Shown here in pieces: positions 20,121 to 29,436 of a DNA stretch of 64,000 bases. Numbering within the stretch: the stretch's first letter is position 1; each line of letters begins with the position of its first letter. The translations under genes and the position numbers were made by a program. The DNA is from Asticcacaulis sp. (GTDB taxonomy: Bacteria; Pseudomonadota; Alphaproteobacteria; Caulobacterales; Caulobacteraceae). Below the pieces are notes generated by a model. The model saw only the letters and a list, made by a program, of their open reading frames with translations. It did no database searches and was not told where the DNA came from. The stretch lies in the NCBI GenBank assembly GCA_024707255.1, contig JANQAC010000001.1:1550001-1614000 (forward strand). Direction: 5' to 3'.

Positions 20121-20972
20121 TCAGCGCAGCGAAAATACCCCGCCAGACCACGCCCCCTTGCCTTTTAGGGTATCGACCAGGGCCATGATAACCGTAAGAC
20201 CAATATGCAGCGGCAGGGTCGGCAGCAGCAGGGCCAGGGGCATGTTTCTGACATACATCCAGAGGCGGTTGCGATAGCCGTGAAAAAGCGCGAAATCAGA
20301 GCGCACCCCGGTGCTGGCCGAACCGATATGATCGACGCGTGCCGAGGGCACGAAGACGCAGCTTTCGCCGATCAGACTGGCGCGAAAACCGAGATCGACG
20401 TCTTCGCAATAGCAAAAGAAATTTTCATCGAAACCACCCAGATATTCGAACAGGTCGCGCCGGATGATGAAGGCCGCGCCGCAGGGCGAAAAGACATGCG
20501 CGGGTTTCAGATTCGGCGGCAGAACCTGCCCCAGGCCGGAGCGATAGGGGAAGCCGAAAAAGGTCAGGGCGTCGCCGGCGCCGTCCAGCCGCGAGGTGTC
20601 GTCCGCCTGAAATTGCAGGGAGGTAAACAGGCCGATGGTCGGGTAATCGTCAACGGCCTGCTTCATCGCCTTCAGCCAGTCATCGGCTACGAAGGCATCC
20701 GGATTGATAAAGCCGAGCCATTGTCCGCGCGCCGCCTTCGCCGCCCGGTTATTGCCCGCCGCATAGCCCAGGTTCTCACCGAACGGCATGAAGACGACCG
20801 AAGGAAACTGCGCTTGCAGGGCGTCGAAATCCATGGCTTCCGAGCCATTGTCGGCATGGATGATTTCAACCGTGCGGCCCAGCGCCGTCAAAGCCTTCAG
20901 GCAACGCTCAATAGAGGCTTCGCTGTGGTAACTGAGGGTAATGAGGGTGAATTTCGGCGTGTCACTGGGCAT
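20121..20972 (-). CDS. family 2 glycosyltransferase
   Basis: A 283-residue GT-A fold transferase (GT2, rhamnosyltransferase-like). It begins FTLITLSYHSEASIERCL, and has ADNGSEAMDF, GENLGYAAGNNRAAKAARG and the metal-binding-type NPDAFVADDW; FDENFFCYCEDVDLGFRA is the acceptor-side motif of this subfamily. The C-terminus has a hydrophobic stretch (LALLLPTLPLHIGLTVIMALV) that may anchor it to the membrane. The sugar and acceptor cannot be inferred; its start overlaps the end of queG by 11 bases. Confidence 0.88.
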   Translation of the reverse strand: MPSDTPKFTLITLSYHSEASIERCLKALTALGRTVEIIHADNGSEAMDFDALQAQFPSVVFMPFGENLGYAAGNNRAAKAARGQWLGFINPDAFVADDWLKAMKQAVDDYPTIGLFTSLQFQADDTSRLDGAGDALTFFGFPYRSGLGQVLPPNLKPAHVFSPCGAAFIIRRDLFEYLGGFDENFFCYCEDVDLGFRASLIGESCVFVPSARVDHIGSASTGVRSDFALFHGYRNRLWMYVRNMPLALLLPTLPLHIGLTVIMALVDTLKGKGAWSGGVFSLR

Positions 20973-22095
20973 GGCCGCCCTCCCATTCCTTCAGAACATC
21001 CGCATCGGCTTCGCCGGCGGCTTTTTGCACCCGCAGGCGCGCAAACGCTTCCGGCTCAAGCCCCTGCTTCAAGGCCCAGACCGCGGCACCGCGCACCACC
21101 GGATTTTCCTCATCAAGGCTGCGTTCCAATAGCGCGGCCGTCTCCGGATGGCGAGACACACGGAAGTGATTGCCCAGCGCATAATGCACATTGCGCAGGA
21201 AGGACTCGCGGCCGATCCGCTTGACCGGCGATTTGGAAAACAGCGCCCGGAAAGACGGATCATCGAGCCCCGCCAGATCGGCCAGTTTCAAACCCTCGAA
21301 ACCCTCCCGCGTCTGAAGCTTGATATCATGCGTCGCGCTGGCGAACTTGTTCCAAGGACAGACGGCCAAACAATCATCGCAGCCATAGATGCGGTTGCCT
21401 ATGGCGCGGCGGTATATTTCAGGCCACGGCCCGCGATATTCGATGGTGAGATAGGACAGGCACTTGCGGGCATCCAGCCGATAAGGGCCTTCAAACGCAT
21501 TGGTCGGGCAAATGTCCAGACAGGCACGGCACGAGCCGCAATGGTCGGGTTCCGGCGCATCCTCGGCAATCACCCGATCCAGAAGAATGACGCCAAGGAA
21601 CAGCCAAGAACCAAATTCGCGCGACACCAGATTGGTGTGCTTGCCCTGCCAGCCCAGGCCCGCCAGCGCCGCCAGCGGCTTTTCCATCAACGGCGCCGTA
21701 TCGACAAAGACCTTCAGCTCGCAGCCTGTCTGGCCGACGATCCAGCCCGCCAGTTGTTTGAGCTTCTTCTTGATCAGCTCGTGATAATCGTCGCCGCGCG
21801 CATAGACGCTGATATTGGCCGTGTCGGTCTGATCCAGCAAAGCCAGCGGATCGCTGTCGGGGCCGTAATTATAACCCAGCACCAGGGCCGACTGCGCGTC
21901 GCTCCACATGTTGCGCGGGTGCCTGCGGCGTTCCAGCGTTTCTTCCATCCAGGTCATCTCGCCGTGAAAGCCGGCCTCGACAAACGCCTGAAGCCGCTCG
22001 GACGCCGCCCAGACATCGGGTAAGGCCGCGAAACGTGCCGCGCTGAATCCCAAAACATGCGCCTGCTGCCGGATGGAGGCGGCCAGATCGTCCAT
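20962..22095 (-). CDS. queG: epoxyqueuosine reductase QueG
   Basis: Catalyses the final step of queuosine tRNA modification, reducing epoxyqueuosine with cobalamin and two 4Fe-4S clusters. The 377-residue protein has YARGDDYHELIKKKL, DTAPLMEKPLAALAGLGWQGKHTNL, and the cluster motifs CGSCRACLDICPTNAF and CDDCLAVCPWNKFA, followed by a HEAT-like C-terminal part. It overlaps the glycosyltransferase start by 11 bases and follows the GST gene by 2 bases, so the three are probably cotranscribed. Confidence 0.94.
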   Translation of the reverse strand: MDDLAASIRQQAHVLGFSAARFAALPDVWAASERLQAFVEAGFHGEMTWMEETLERRRHPRNMWSDAQSALVLGYNYGPDSDPLALLDQTDTANISVYARGDDYHELIKKKLKQLAGWIVGQTGCELKVFVDTAPLMEKPLAALAGLGWQGKHTNLVSREFGSWLFLGVILLDRVIAEDAPEPDHCGSCRACLDICPTNAFEGPYRLDARKCLSYLTIEYRGPWPEIYRRAIGNRIYGCDDCLAVCPWNKFASATHDIKLQTREGFEGLKLADLAGLDDPSFRALFSKSPVKRIGRESFLRNVHYALGNHFRVSRHPETAALLERSLDEENPVVRGAAVWALKQGLEPEAFARLRVQKAAGEADADVLKEWEGGHAQ

Positions 22096-22097
22096 GA

Positions 22098-22799
22098 TCA
22101 GAAGTCGAGTTCTTTATAGTGGGCCGAGGGCGCCACGCCGGGCAGCTTGTCATTGAGCAGCGGACGGAAACAGGGACGCGACTTGATCACCATGTACCAG
22201 GTCTTGAGGTGCGGGTAGCGCGACCAGTTCACTTCATCGAGGTAGTCGAGAATCGACAACTGTCCGGCACAGGCGAAATCGGCATAGGAGATGGTGTGCC
22301 CGGCCAGCCAGTTGCGCACGGCCAGCAGGCTTTCAAAATAACGCAGATGGTCTTTCAGCGCGTCGCGGCCGGCCTTCATGGCAGGTATATCGGGCACGCC
22401 GCCGCCCATCAGCCGCTTTTCCATCTTTTCGTGCAGCAGCAGGGCATTGACCTCGAAATCGAACTTGCGCTCAAACCAGCCCACCAGGCGGCGCGCCTCG
22501 GCGCGTTCGTTGACGTTCTTCGGCCACAGACGGATATCCGGATAGGCTTCTTCGAGGTGCTCCATGATGGCGCGGTCCTCGCAGATACGATGGGTTTGTC
22601 CGCCGGAGTCGGGCTCCGGCATTTCCACCAGGATCGGCAGCAGGCCGGAGGGATTCAGGCGCAGGATCGTATCGTCCGGCTCCCAGTAGCGTACCGGGAC
22701 CTCCTCGAAGGCGAGCTTCTTTTCGCCCAGCGCCAGGCGGACCATGCGCGAATGCGGGTCGAAGGCGAAATGGTAAAGCTGGCGCGAACAGGCGGTCAT
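22098..22799 (-). CDS. glutathione S-transferase family protein
   Basis: A 233-residue protein with an N-terminal thioredoxin-like GST domain (LYHFAFDPHSRMVRLALGEKKL, NPSGLLPILVE, EDRAIMEHLEEAYP) and a helical C-terminal domain (ISYADFACAGQLSILDYLDEVNW). The substrate is unknown. The start MTACSRQLY was preferred because the codons upstream have no support. First gene of the GST-queG-glycosyltransferase run. Confidence 0.86.
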   Translation of the reverse strand: MTACSRQLYHFAFDPHSRMVRLALGEKKLAFEEVPVRYWEPDDTILRLNPSGLLPILVEMPEPDSGGQTHRICEDRAIMEHLEEAYPDIRLWPKNVNERAEARRLVGWFERKFDFEVNALLLHEKMEKRLMGGGVPDIPAMKAGRDALKDHLRYFESLLAVRNWLAGHTISYADFACAGQLSILDYLDEVNWSRYPHLKTWYMVIKSRPCFRPLLNDKLPGVAPSAHYKELDF

Positions 22800-22842
22800 G
22801 GCTTCTCTATGCCTTATTCGCCCCCCGTAAGTCAAAGCCCAG

Positions 22843-23799
22843 TCAGGTGTCCGCGTCGTGTTCTTCACTGAAAACGCCGGCATGGGCCTCTGCCCGGCCT
22901 TTCGGATCGGGATGGATCAGGATATCGGCATTGGGAAAGATATCGAGCAGGCGTTTTTCGGCCGCGATGATGATCTGGTGCGCCGCATCCAGCGACAGGG
23001 TCGGCGCCATTTCGACATGGGCCTGGATCTGGATATAGGGTCCGGTCAGCCGTGTGCGCAACTGGTGGACGCCCAGCACGCGCTCGTCATCGGCGATCAG
23101 GCCGGCGATGCGCGCCACCTCGCCATCGCCCAGCGCCTTGTCCATCAGGTGGTCGGCGGCCTCCTTCAGCACATTGACCGCGCCCCAGATGAACCACGCC
23201 GCCATCAGGAAACCGGCCACCGCATCCATGAAGCCCAGGCCCAAGGTGGCCAGCACCACGCCCGCCAGGGCCACGCCGTTACTGACCAGGTCGGTGACAT
23301 AGTGCATCCGGTCAGCCGAGACCGCCACCGACTGGCTGCTTTTCAGGGCCAGGTTCTGCACGAAGACCAGCCCCAGGGTGAGGGCCAGAGACAGGATCAG
23401 CACGCCGATCGCCAGGCCGGACCGTGCGATCGGCTGCGGATTTTGCAGATTATGGATGCACGACTGCATGACCAGCGCGCCCGAAGCAAAGACAAGCCCT
23501 GCCTGGAAGAGGGCGCTGAAGGCTTCGGCCTTGCCGTGGCCGAAGGGGTGTTCCTTGTCCGGCGGCACCTTGGCATAACGCACCGCGCCGAAGGTGATCA
23601 GAGAGGCCAGCAGGTCGAGTCCGGAATCGGCCAGGGAGGCCAGGATGGACTGCGAACCCGACAGGTAAAGCGTCACCCCCTTCATCGCCACCATGACGCA
23701 GGCCGTGACGACCGACAGGGTGGTGGCCAGCCGCACCAGGCTGTCCGGTGACAAATTGTGCAGGCCGGGGCCTTTGGCGTGAGGCGGTTTGGAAGTCAT
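22843..23799 (-). CDS. cation diffusion facilitator metal exporter (FieF-like)
   Basis: A 318-residue inner-membrane transporter with six predicted membrane segments. Metal-site residues appear in SLADSGLDLL (TM2) and SADRMHYVTDLVSNG (TM5), with HPFGHGKAE between TM2 and TM3 and a C-terminal cytoplasmic dimerisation domain. TM2 has SGLD where many members have DSxxD; TM5 HxxxD matches Zn/Fe-type exporters. It probably exports Zn2+ or Fe2+ in exchange for protons. Single gene, divergent from the citrate synthase paralogue. Confidence 0.9.
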   Translation of the reverse strand: MTSKPPHAKGPGLHNLSPDSLVRLATTLSVVTACVMVAMKGVTLYLSGSQSILASLADSGLDLLASLITFGAVRYAKVPPDKEHPFGHGKAEAFSALFQAGLVFASGALVMQSCIHNLQNPQPIARSGLAIGVLILSLALTLGLVFVQNLALKSSQSVAVSADRMHYVTDLVSNGVALAGVVLATLGLGFMDAVAGFLMAAWFIWGAVNVLKEAADHLMDKALGDGEVARIAGLIADDERVLGVHQLRTRLTGPYIQIQAHVEMAPTLSLDAAHQIIIAAEKRLLDIFPNADILIHPDPKGRAEAHAGVFSEEHDADT

Positions 23800-24026
23800 T
23801 GAAATCTGTTAGCACTTCACCGTCGCTCTGCAAAGCCGCACGATCGCCCGCTTCCCGCCCTGATTTGGCCCGGAAGCCGTTGGAGGCTGGCCGGTGGCGT
23901 TACGATGAAAAAACATGTTAACAAATCGTAAATCCACCTTTGACTTTGGCGCAAAGGGTGTAAACCTCGCAATAATCAATCTTGATATTTGCCGTGGTTT
24001 TTGTTTCGTTTTTTGAGCAGGTAGAC

Positions 24027-25254
24027 ATGTCACGAGTCTGGATCAGCCGCACCGAGGCCCTCAAGCGCCTCGAGGTCAAGCCGCAAACCCTCTATGCCTA
24101 TGTCAGCCGCCAGCGCATCGCCGCCAAGAGCGACCCCACGCATCCGCGCCTCAGCCTCTATGCGCTCGATGATGTCGAGCGCCTGTCACGCCGCGCACCT
24201 GGCCGGATATCCAGAGACTCCAGAGCCGATCACGGCGCGCCGCGCCACCATGCCGCCACCAGCCTTTCCGGCGGCACCATCACGCGTGGCGAAGCGGCCA
24301 TTGATACCGAAGTCGCCATTACCCTGCACGGCCATCACTATGTCCGTGGCCGCGACCTGGTCACGCTTGCCGAAACGGAAAATTTTGAAAACGTGGCGGC
24401 GCTTCTGTGGCGCAGCGACAGCCCCAATCCGTTCGGTCCGCTCAAGCCGCGCCCGGATGTCAACTTTCCCGGCGGTCCGCGCACGCGCGTGCTCTCCATG
24501 CTCAGCCGCCGCCCGGAAGAAGACGCCCTGGCCGAGATCAAGGCTGAACGCGACCTCGGCACCGAGGCGGCCAGCCTGCTGAACGAGATGTTCGACTCGG
24601 TGACCAATGGCGGCCCACGCCTGTTCTTCCACCAGCGCCTGGCGCGTGCCTGGAAGGTCTATGACCTGAAGGACGTTGACCTGCTGCGCCGCGCGCTCGT
24701 TCTTTCGGCCGATACCAGCCTCGATGAAGCTACCTTGGCCGTGCGTGTCGCCGCCGCCACCATGGGACCGCTCGCCATTCCGCTGATCGCCGGTTTCGCC
24801 ACCCTGACCAGTCCGAAACTGGGCGGTCGTATTTCGCGGGCAGAATCCTATGTCACCCAGGTGCGGCGCCACGGCAATCCGCTGGCCCTGGCCAAGGCGC
24901 TGCTCGAAAAAGGCCACGAACTGCCAGGCTTCGAAAAAGAACCCTCGCCTTCGGAAACCCTGCGCGCTCGCAACCTGATCGAGGCCGCACCGCACATGGG
25001 CGAAGACCTGAAAATGATCCTGCGAGTCGGTGAAGACCTGACCGGCCAGAGCGTCGGCATGTCGCTCGCCACTGGCCCTGATCGGCCGCCATCTCGACCT
25101 GCCGCGCGAAGCCCCGATGACGCTTTACGGCCTCGGCCGCAGCGCCGGCTGGCTGGCCCACGCCATCGAGCAGATGCAGACCGGCGCTTCGCCGAAGGCG
25201 CGCCTGCGCTATATCGGCATCCATCCGGAAGCCACCGAACCGGTTGAGGGATAA
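24027..25254 (+). CDS. citrate synthase paralogue with N-terminal HTH-like domain, one frame break
   Basis: A protein of about 408 residues. Residues 1-55 (SRTEALKRLEVKPQTLYAYVSRQRI, RLSLYALDDVERL) resemble a MerR/excisionase-type DNA-binding fold; the rest is a citrate synthase body (EDALAEIKAERDLGTEAASLLNEMF, GFATLTSPKLGGRISRAESYV). The frame breaks near 25076: dropping one base restores LALIGRHLDLPREAP...RLRYIGIHPEATEP to the stop at 25252. Caulobacter has several citrate synthase paralogues, one acting in cell-cycle control without catalysis, so a regulatory role is possible. The start ATG at 24027 follows a GAGCAGGTAG stretch. Confidence 0.85.
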
Positions 25255-25313
25255 TTTCGATTCACTTGGCGTTTAAAGTGCTCTAAGAATTTCCCGATCA
25301 TATAGGGGTTTCC

Positions 25314-26117
25314 ATGCACTATTTACTCGCGGCGCTGCTGGGTCTGATCGAAGGGCTCACGGAATTCTTACCTGTTTCTTCCACGGCGCACCTGCTGATC
25401 GCCGAAAAGCTGATGGCGTTCAATGATCCGGGCGGCAATTTCACCGTCATGATCCAGTTGGGCGCGATTTTGGCCGTGGTCGTGCTCTATTTCGCGCGGC
25501 TTTGGAAGGCCGTGATTACCCTGCCGACCTCGGCGGATTCGCGCCGGTTCGCCATCAGCGTTCTTGTGGCCTTCTTTCCGGCGGTGGTGATCGGCGTCAT
25601 TGTCAAGAAATCGGGCATCCTGGGTGCGCTGTTTGACAATGTGCCGCTGATCTGCGGCGCCCTGATCGTCGGCGGCGTGGCGCTGTGGGCTGTCGATAAA
25701 TACGCACCAAAGCCAGTGCATCATGATTCGGCGAAGCTCGATATCAAGACCTCGCTGCTGATCGGCCTGTTCCAGTGCCTGGCCATCATTCCCGGCATGT
25801 CGCGTTCAGGCTCGACCCTGATCGGCGCCATGGTGGCGAAAGTGGACAAGACGGCCGGGGCCGAATTTTCCTTCTTCCTTGCCATCCCGACCATGCTGGG
25901 CGCCTTCGTGGTCGAATTCGCCGACAGCCACAAGGATCTGACTTCCGATCAGTACAGCACTATCGCCATCGGTTTTCTGGTCGCCTTCCTGTCGGCGCTG
26001 CTGGTGATCAAGCCGTTTATCAGCTTCGTGCAGAAGCGCGGTTACGGCTTCTTCGCCCTGTGGCGAGTCGTGGTCGGCGTGGGCGGACTGGTGTGGTGGT
26101 TCGGTTTCGCGCACTAA
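25314..26117 (+). CDS. uppP: undecaprenyl-diphosphatase UppP (BacA)
   Basis: Recycles the lipid carrier undecaprenyl diphosphate for cell-wall synthesis; overexpression gives bacitracin resistance. The 267-residue membrane protein has the two active-site motifs, GLTEFLPVSSTAHLLIAEKL at the N-terminus and IPGMSRSGSTLIGAM in the middle, and about eight membrane segments. An IS110 element begins immediately downstream, in the opposite orientation. Confidence 0.96.
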   Translation: MHYLLAALLGLIEGLTEFLPVSSTAHLLIAEKLMAFNDPGGNFTVMIQLGAILAVVVLYFARLWKAVITLPTSADSRRFAISVLVAFFPAVVIGVIVKKSGILGALFDNVPLICGALIVGGVALWAVDKYAPKPVHHDSAKLDIKTSLLIGLFQCLAIIPGMSRSGSTLIGAMVAKVDKTAGAEFSFFLAIPTMLGAFVVEFADSHKDLTSDQYSTIAIGFLVAFLSALLVIKPFISFVQKRGYGFFALWRVVVGVGGLVWWFGFAH

Positions 26118-26151
26118 TCTAATGGGCAACTGTGTTTGAGTGTGGCGCGGA

Positions 26152-27105
26152 TCAGGTGATCTGCGCCATTTCTTTTGTGTGCCAGTTTGAGTTTTTAGCG
26201 ATCATAGCGTTGAGTGCTGTGATCATCCACCTCGCAATGGCAATGAGGGGGCACTTCTTTTGTTTTCCTCTGCTTGTGAGGGCCTGATAGCGGTCTTTTA
26301 CGTCGGCTTTTGATCGGCTTGCGGTTACGGCAGCGGCGAAGAGGAGGTGGCGGATGTGGCGCCTTCCGCCCCAGATGGTTCTTTTTCCCCTGAATGTTCC
26401 GCTATCCCTTGGATGAGGGGCCAGTCCGGTCAGGCTTGCGATCTGTTTTCGGTTTCTGTGTCCGAGCTCAGGCAAATCCGCGATCAGGGTTGCTGCGGTA
26501 ACCGGTCCGATGCCTGGCGCACTTTGCAGGCAGACAGAGGCTTTGCGGAAGTCAGAGTTGGCCTCGATCAGTTCGCGGATTACGGCTTCAATGCTGCGGA
26601 TTTGCTGATCAAGGATGCTGAGCATGTGGTCGAGGCTTTGGCATATCCAGGGATCATTGCAGAACTGATGTCTACGGGTACGTTCCTGCTTGCGCATTTC
26701 GACCATCTGCCGGCGCCTGCTGAGATACAGGCTGAGCCTAACCCGTTCGGTCGAGCGAGGTTGTGACGGTGCCGGCTTTAGGGCCTGCGCCATATGGGCC
26801 AGCATGGCTGCATCAACGCGGTCTGTCTTGGCGCGTCGGCCTGAGGCTTTAGCAAAGTCTCTGGCGTCTCTGGGGTTTACGCGGACAAAGGCACCCTGAC
26901 GCCGCTCCAGTTCTGTGTGCAGGGTCTGGTCAACACGGCTTGTAGCTTCGAACACGACAAGACGTTGGGTGTCGAGGCCATCCAGCCAGGCTGTGATGGC
27001 ATCAGTGTGGTTATCGATCTGAAAGTAACGCGAAGTTTGACTGTCGAAGATGTCGAGTGTCGCTTTGGAAACATCGACGCCAATGGGAAATTGGTGCAAG
27101 GTCAT
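26152..27105 (-). CDS. IS110-family transposase (DEDD recombinase)
   Basis: A 317-residue recombinase. The N-terminal RuvC-like domain shows the DEDD set: GVDVSKATLDIF (Asp), VVFEAT (Glu) and KTDRVDAAMLAHM (two Asp). The C-terminal Tnp_20 domain (LQSAPGIGPVTAATLIADLP, ASLTGLAPHPRDSGTFRGKR) carries the serine that acts as nucleophile in this family. The ATG at 27105 was preferred over a TTG six codons upstream. The gene is intact, so the element may be active. Confidence 0.93.
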   Translation of the reverse strand: MTLHQFPIGVDVSKATLDIFDSQTSRYFQIDNHTDAITAWLDGLDTQRLVVFEATSRVDQTLHTELERRQGAFVRVNPRDARDFAKASGRRAKTDRVDAAMLAHMAQALKPAPSQPRSTERVRLSLYLSRRRQMVEMRKQERTRRHQFCNDPWICQSLDHMLSILDQQIRSIEAVIRELIEANSDFRKASVCLQSAPGIGPVTAATLIADLPELGHRNRKQIASLTGLAPHPRDSGTFRGKRTIWGGRRHIRHLLFAAAVTASRSKADVKDRYQALTSRGKQKKCPLIAIARWMITALNAMIAKNSNWHTKEMAQIT

Positions 27106-27245
27106 GGGGCCTGTCCTTGTCAATACGGGGTCGGTGGCGACCGCCCCCTGGCAACTGTTCAGGTTTGGTGTGAAGCTGCCGGGGACTGAGCCCAGAAACG
27201 ATCTCTAAGGGATCGGGGTTTGGACAGTCTCCCGGCGGCGATCTT
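27106..27245 (-). ncRNA. candidate IS110 bridge RNA
   Basis: The non-coding leader upstream of the transposase folds strongly. One hairpin pairs GCCGGG-GACTG (about 27179) with CAGTC-CCCGGC (to about 27239) and contains inner stems AGCCC/GGGTT and CGATC/GATCG. A second hairpin lies at about 27125-27145 (GGGGTCGGT/ACCGCCCC). IS110-group elements encode a bridge RNA in the 5' non-coding end that guides donor and target pairing, and both the position and size fit. The fold was drawn by eye; the loops that would pair with target and donor were not identified. Confidence 0.5.
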
Positions 27246-27270
27246 CACAATAGCATACCCACAACAGACA

Positions 27271-28143
27271 GGGTTTGGGGCCTGCGGGTCCGGACTCATA
27301 TTTGGGATTCCTTTGAGCCTGCGGATGTGATTCACTTTCTTTGCCAGGAGGTGGATCATGTCTGATTTGTTTTGGTTTTCTGATGAGCAGTGGGCGCGGA
27401 TCGAGCCTTTGCTACCCAAAGGACGTCCTGGAAAGCCGCGTGTGGACGACCGGCGGGTTTTATCCGGGATTGTTCATGCTTTGAAATCGGGTGGCCGCTG
27501 GAGTGATTGTCCGCCAGCCTATGGCCCGAAGAAGACGCTTTACAATCGCTTCGTGCGCTGGGCCGATCAGGGCGTGTGGGAGGCAATTTTCCATGCCCTG
27601 GCCGGTCAGGAAGCCTTGCCTGACCGATTGTTCCTCGACGCGACTCTGGTGCGAGCCCACCGCTCAGCCGGCGGTGCAAAAGGGGGCTTTGGCCAATGGT
27701 ATCGGCCGTACCCAGATCGGACGCCAGAGCAAGATCCACGCTCTATGCGACGCATATGGCAGACCCTGGACGCTCGTCGTAACGCCTGGGAATATTCCCG
27801 ATGTCGCCGTCGCTCAGCAGTGCATAGGTTCTCTGGCACCGACAGGTGAGTTGGTGGCGGACAAGGGATATGACGCCAACGCCCTGCGTGAATGGCTGGC
27901 GGAGCGTGGGACAAAGGCGGTCATCCCGCCTATGCGTCATCGCCGCATCCAGTTCGCCTATGACAAACGTGTCTACAAGCAACGTAACGTAATCGAGCGC
28001 ATGTTCTGCCGCTTCAAAGATTGGAGGCGAGTGGCCATGCGGTACGACCGAAAGATTGAAACCTTCATCGCAACCATAACCATCGCAGCCATCGTCAACT
28101 GGTGGGCAAAATAATATGAGTCCGGACCCACGGACCCCACGCC
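27271..28143 (+). mobile_element. IS5-family insertion sequence
   Basis: An element of about 873 bases bounded by imperfect inverted repeats: the left end 27271-27302 and the right end 28113-28143 share a perfect 17-base inner core, GGGTCCGGACTCATATT, and match partly outside it. A target duplication could not be seen with certainty. It abuts the IS110 element on its left and the L,D-transpeptidase gene on its right. Confidence 0.85.
27358..28114 (+). CDS. IS5-family transposase, two overlapping frames
   Basis: The first frame (from MSDLFWFSDEQWARIEPLLP) has the N-terminal DUF4096-like domain and the first catalytic Asp (RLFLDATLVRAHRS). The second frame continues with GRQSKIHALCDAYGRP, LVADKGYDANALR (second Asp) and YKQRNVIERMFCRFKDWRRVAMRYD (Glu), ending NWWAK. 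They join by skipping one base at the A4G5 run near 27681, giving about 251 residues. Two-frame transposases are known in this family, so this may be programmed frameshifting; a one-base sequence error is equally possible in this window. Confidence 0.88.
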
Positions 28144-28151
28144 GCATTAGT

Positions 28152-28660
28152 TCAGTCACAAATCTCAACGGCATCACCGGGCCCGGCCGTGCGCAGAAAG
28201 TCCAGCATGTCCGGCAGAGCCACGGCCACGCAGCCCTCGGTGCCGGAATAATCTTCCCGCGCCAGGTGCATGAATATAGCCGACCCCATGCCGGAAACCG
28301 GCGGGTCATCATTATGCCCCAGTACCACGATCACATCATAGACGTGGTCATCCCGCCACAGCTTTTCATGGCTCGGCTGAAAGGGCAGCTTCACATGACG
28401 GTTATAAAATGCCGAGGACGGCTCGTCGCACCAGCCGTCATCCGGCGACAAAGGCACCAATTCCAAAGCGGTTTCGGGCGGCGCCAGGCGGTCCGGACGG
28501 TAAAAAACAGAACGAATCGGCCAGATTCCCAGCGGAGAGGCGCCATCCCCCTCTCTTTATCGCCCGCGGGGCGAACGCCCCCTTTCCCAATAGCGCAACG
28601 CACACTATGTTCGTTGATGTGGAATTGGCCAGCGGCGGCGGCACTAAACTTATTGATCAT
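28152..28660 (-). CDS. L,D-transpeptidase (YkuD family), one frame break
   Basis: A cell-wall enzyme that forms 3-3 crosslinks or attaches proteins to peptidoglycan. The catalytic block is SGMGSAIFMHLAREDYSGTEGCVAVALPDM, with His and Cys in place. The N-terminal part (RCAIGKGGVRPAGDK) is in a different frame: inserting one A at about 28557 gives DKREGDGASPLGIWPIRSVFYRPDR, the family sequence. About 169 residues result. No signal peptide is obvious from the M at 28660, so the start is uncertain. The IS5 element ends 8 bases after the stop codon. Confidence 0.82.
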
Positions 28661-28713
28661 TTATTTGTCATCGCGGCTTAATCTGATAACGACAAGACTT
28701 AAAGTACAGGATC

Positions 28714-29400
28714 ATGGTGCAACAAAAAACCCTGCTGATCGTCGATGACGATGATGAACTGCGCGAAGCCCTGGCGGAACAGCTCGAACTTCATGAAGAA
28801 TTCAAGGTCATTCAGGCGTCAAACGGCACCGAGGGCCTCAAGCTGGGCAAAAGTGTCAATGCCGACCTGATCCTGCTCGATGTCGATCTGCCCGACATGG
28901 ACGGCCGTGAAGCCTGCCGCCTGCTGCGCAAGGGCGGGCTGACCACGCCGGTCATCATGCTGACCGGCCAGACCTCGGATTCCGATACCATCCTCGGGCT
29001 CGATGCCGGCGCCAATGACTATGTCACCAAGCCGTTTCGCTTTGCCGTGCTGCTGGCGCGTATCCGGGCGCAAGTCCGCTCACACGAGACCAGCGAGGAC
29101 GCCACCTTCCGCATCGGGCCGTATGAGTTCAAGCCGGCGCTGAAGGTGCTGGTCGATCAGACGCAGAAGAAGACGCGCCTGACGGAAAAGGAAACCAATA
29201 TCCTGAAGTATCTCTATCGCGCCGGCGGCAAGCCGATCACCCGCGAGGAGCTATTGACCGAGGTCTGGGGTTACAATGCCGGCGTCACTACCCACACGCT
29301 GGAAACCCACGTCTATCGTCTGCGCCAGAAGATCGAACCCGATCCCGCCAATGCCCGTTTGTTGATGACGGATGCCGGCGGTTACAGATTGCAGTTTTAG
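28714..29400 (+). CDS. cenR: OmpR-family response regulator, CenR-like
   Basis: A 228-residue DNA-binding response regulator. The receiver domain has the acidic cluster IVDDDDELRE, the phosphoacceptor Asp in LILLDVDLPDMDG, and VTKPFRFAVLLARIRA; the C-terminal winged helix has RLTEKETNILKYLYRAGGKPITREELLTEVWGY and THTLETHVYRLRQKIE. The sequence and the neighbourhood of xthA, lolA and ftsK fit CenR, an essential envelope regulator in Caulobacter; the specific name rests on recalled similarity. Its kinase is not in the window. A terminator follows. Confidence 0.85.
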   Translation: MVQQKTLLIVDDDDELREALAEQLELHEEFKVIQASNGTEGLKLGKSVNADLILLDVDLPDMDGREACRLLRKGGLTTPVIMLTGQTSDSDTILGLDAGANDYVTKPFRFAVLLARIRAQVRSHETSEDATFRIGPYEFKPALKVLVDQTQKKTRLTEKETNILKYLYRAGGKPITREELLTEVWGYNAGVTTHTLETHVYRLRQKIEPDPANARLLMTDAGGYRLQF

Positions 29401-29436
29401 CAGGCAAGGGTCTCGGACCCCTTCACCCCATAAGTT

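Larger units (their letters stand above)
26118..27270 (-). mobile_element. IS110-family insertion sequence (ends approximate)
   Basis: The element comprises the DEDD transposase gene, at most 34 bases on its 3' side (next to uppP) and up to about 165 bases of structured 5' leader. IS110 elements usually lack terminal inverted repeats, so the ends cannot be set exactly; the limits given are the uppP stop codon and the inverted repeat of the adjacent IS5-type element. Confidence 0.75.
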
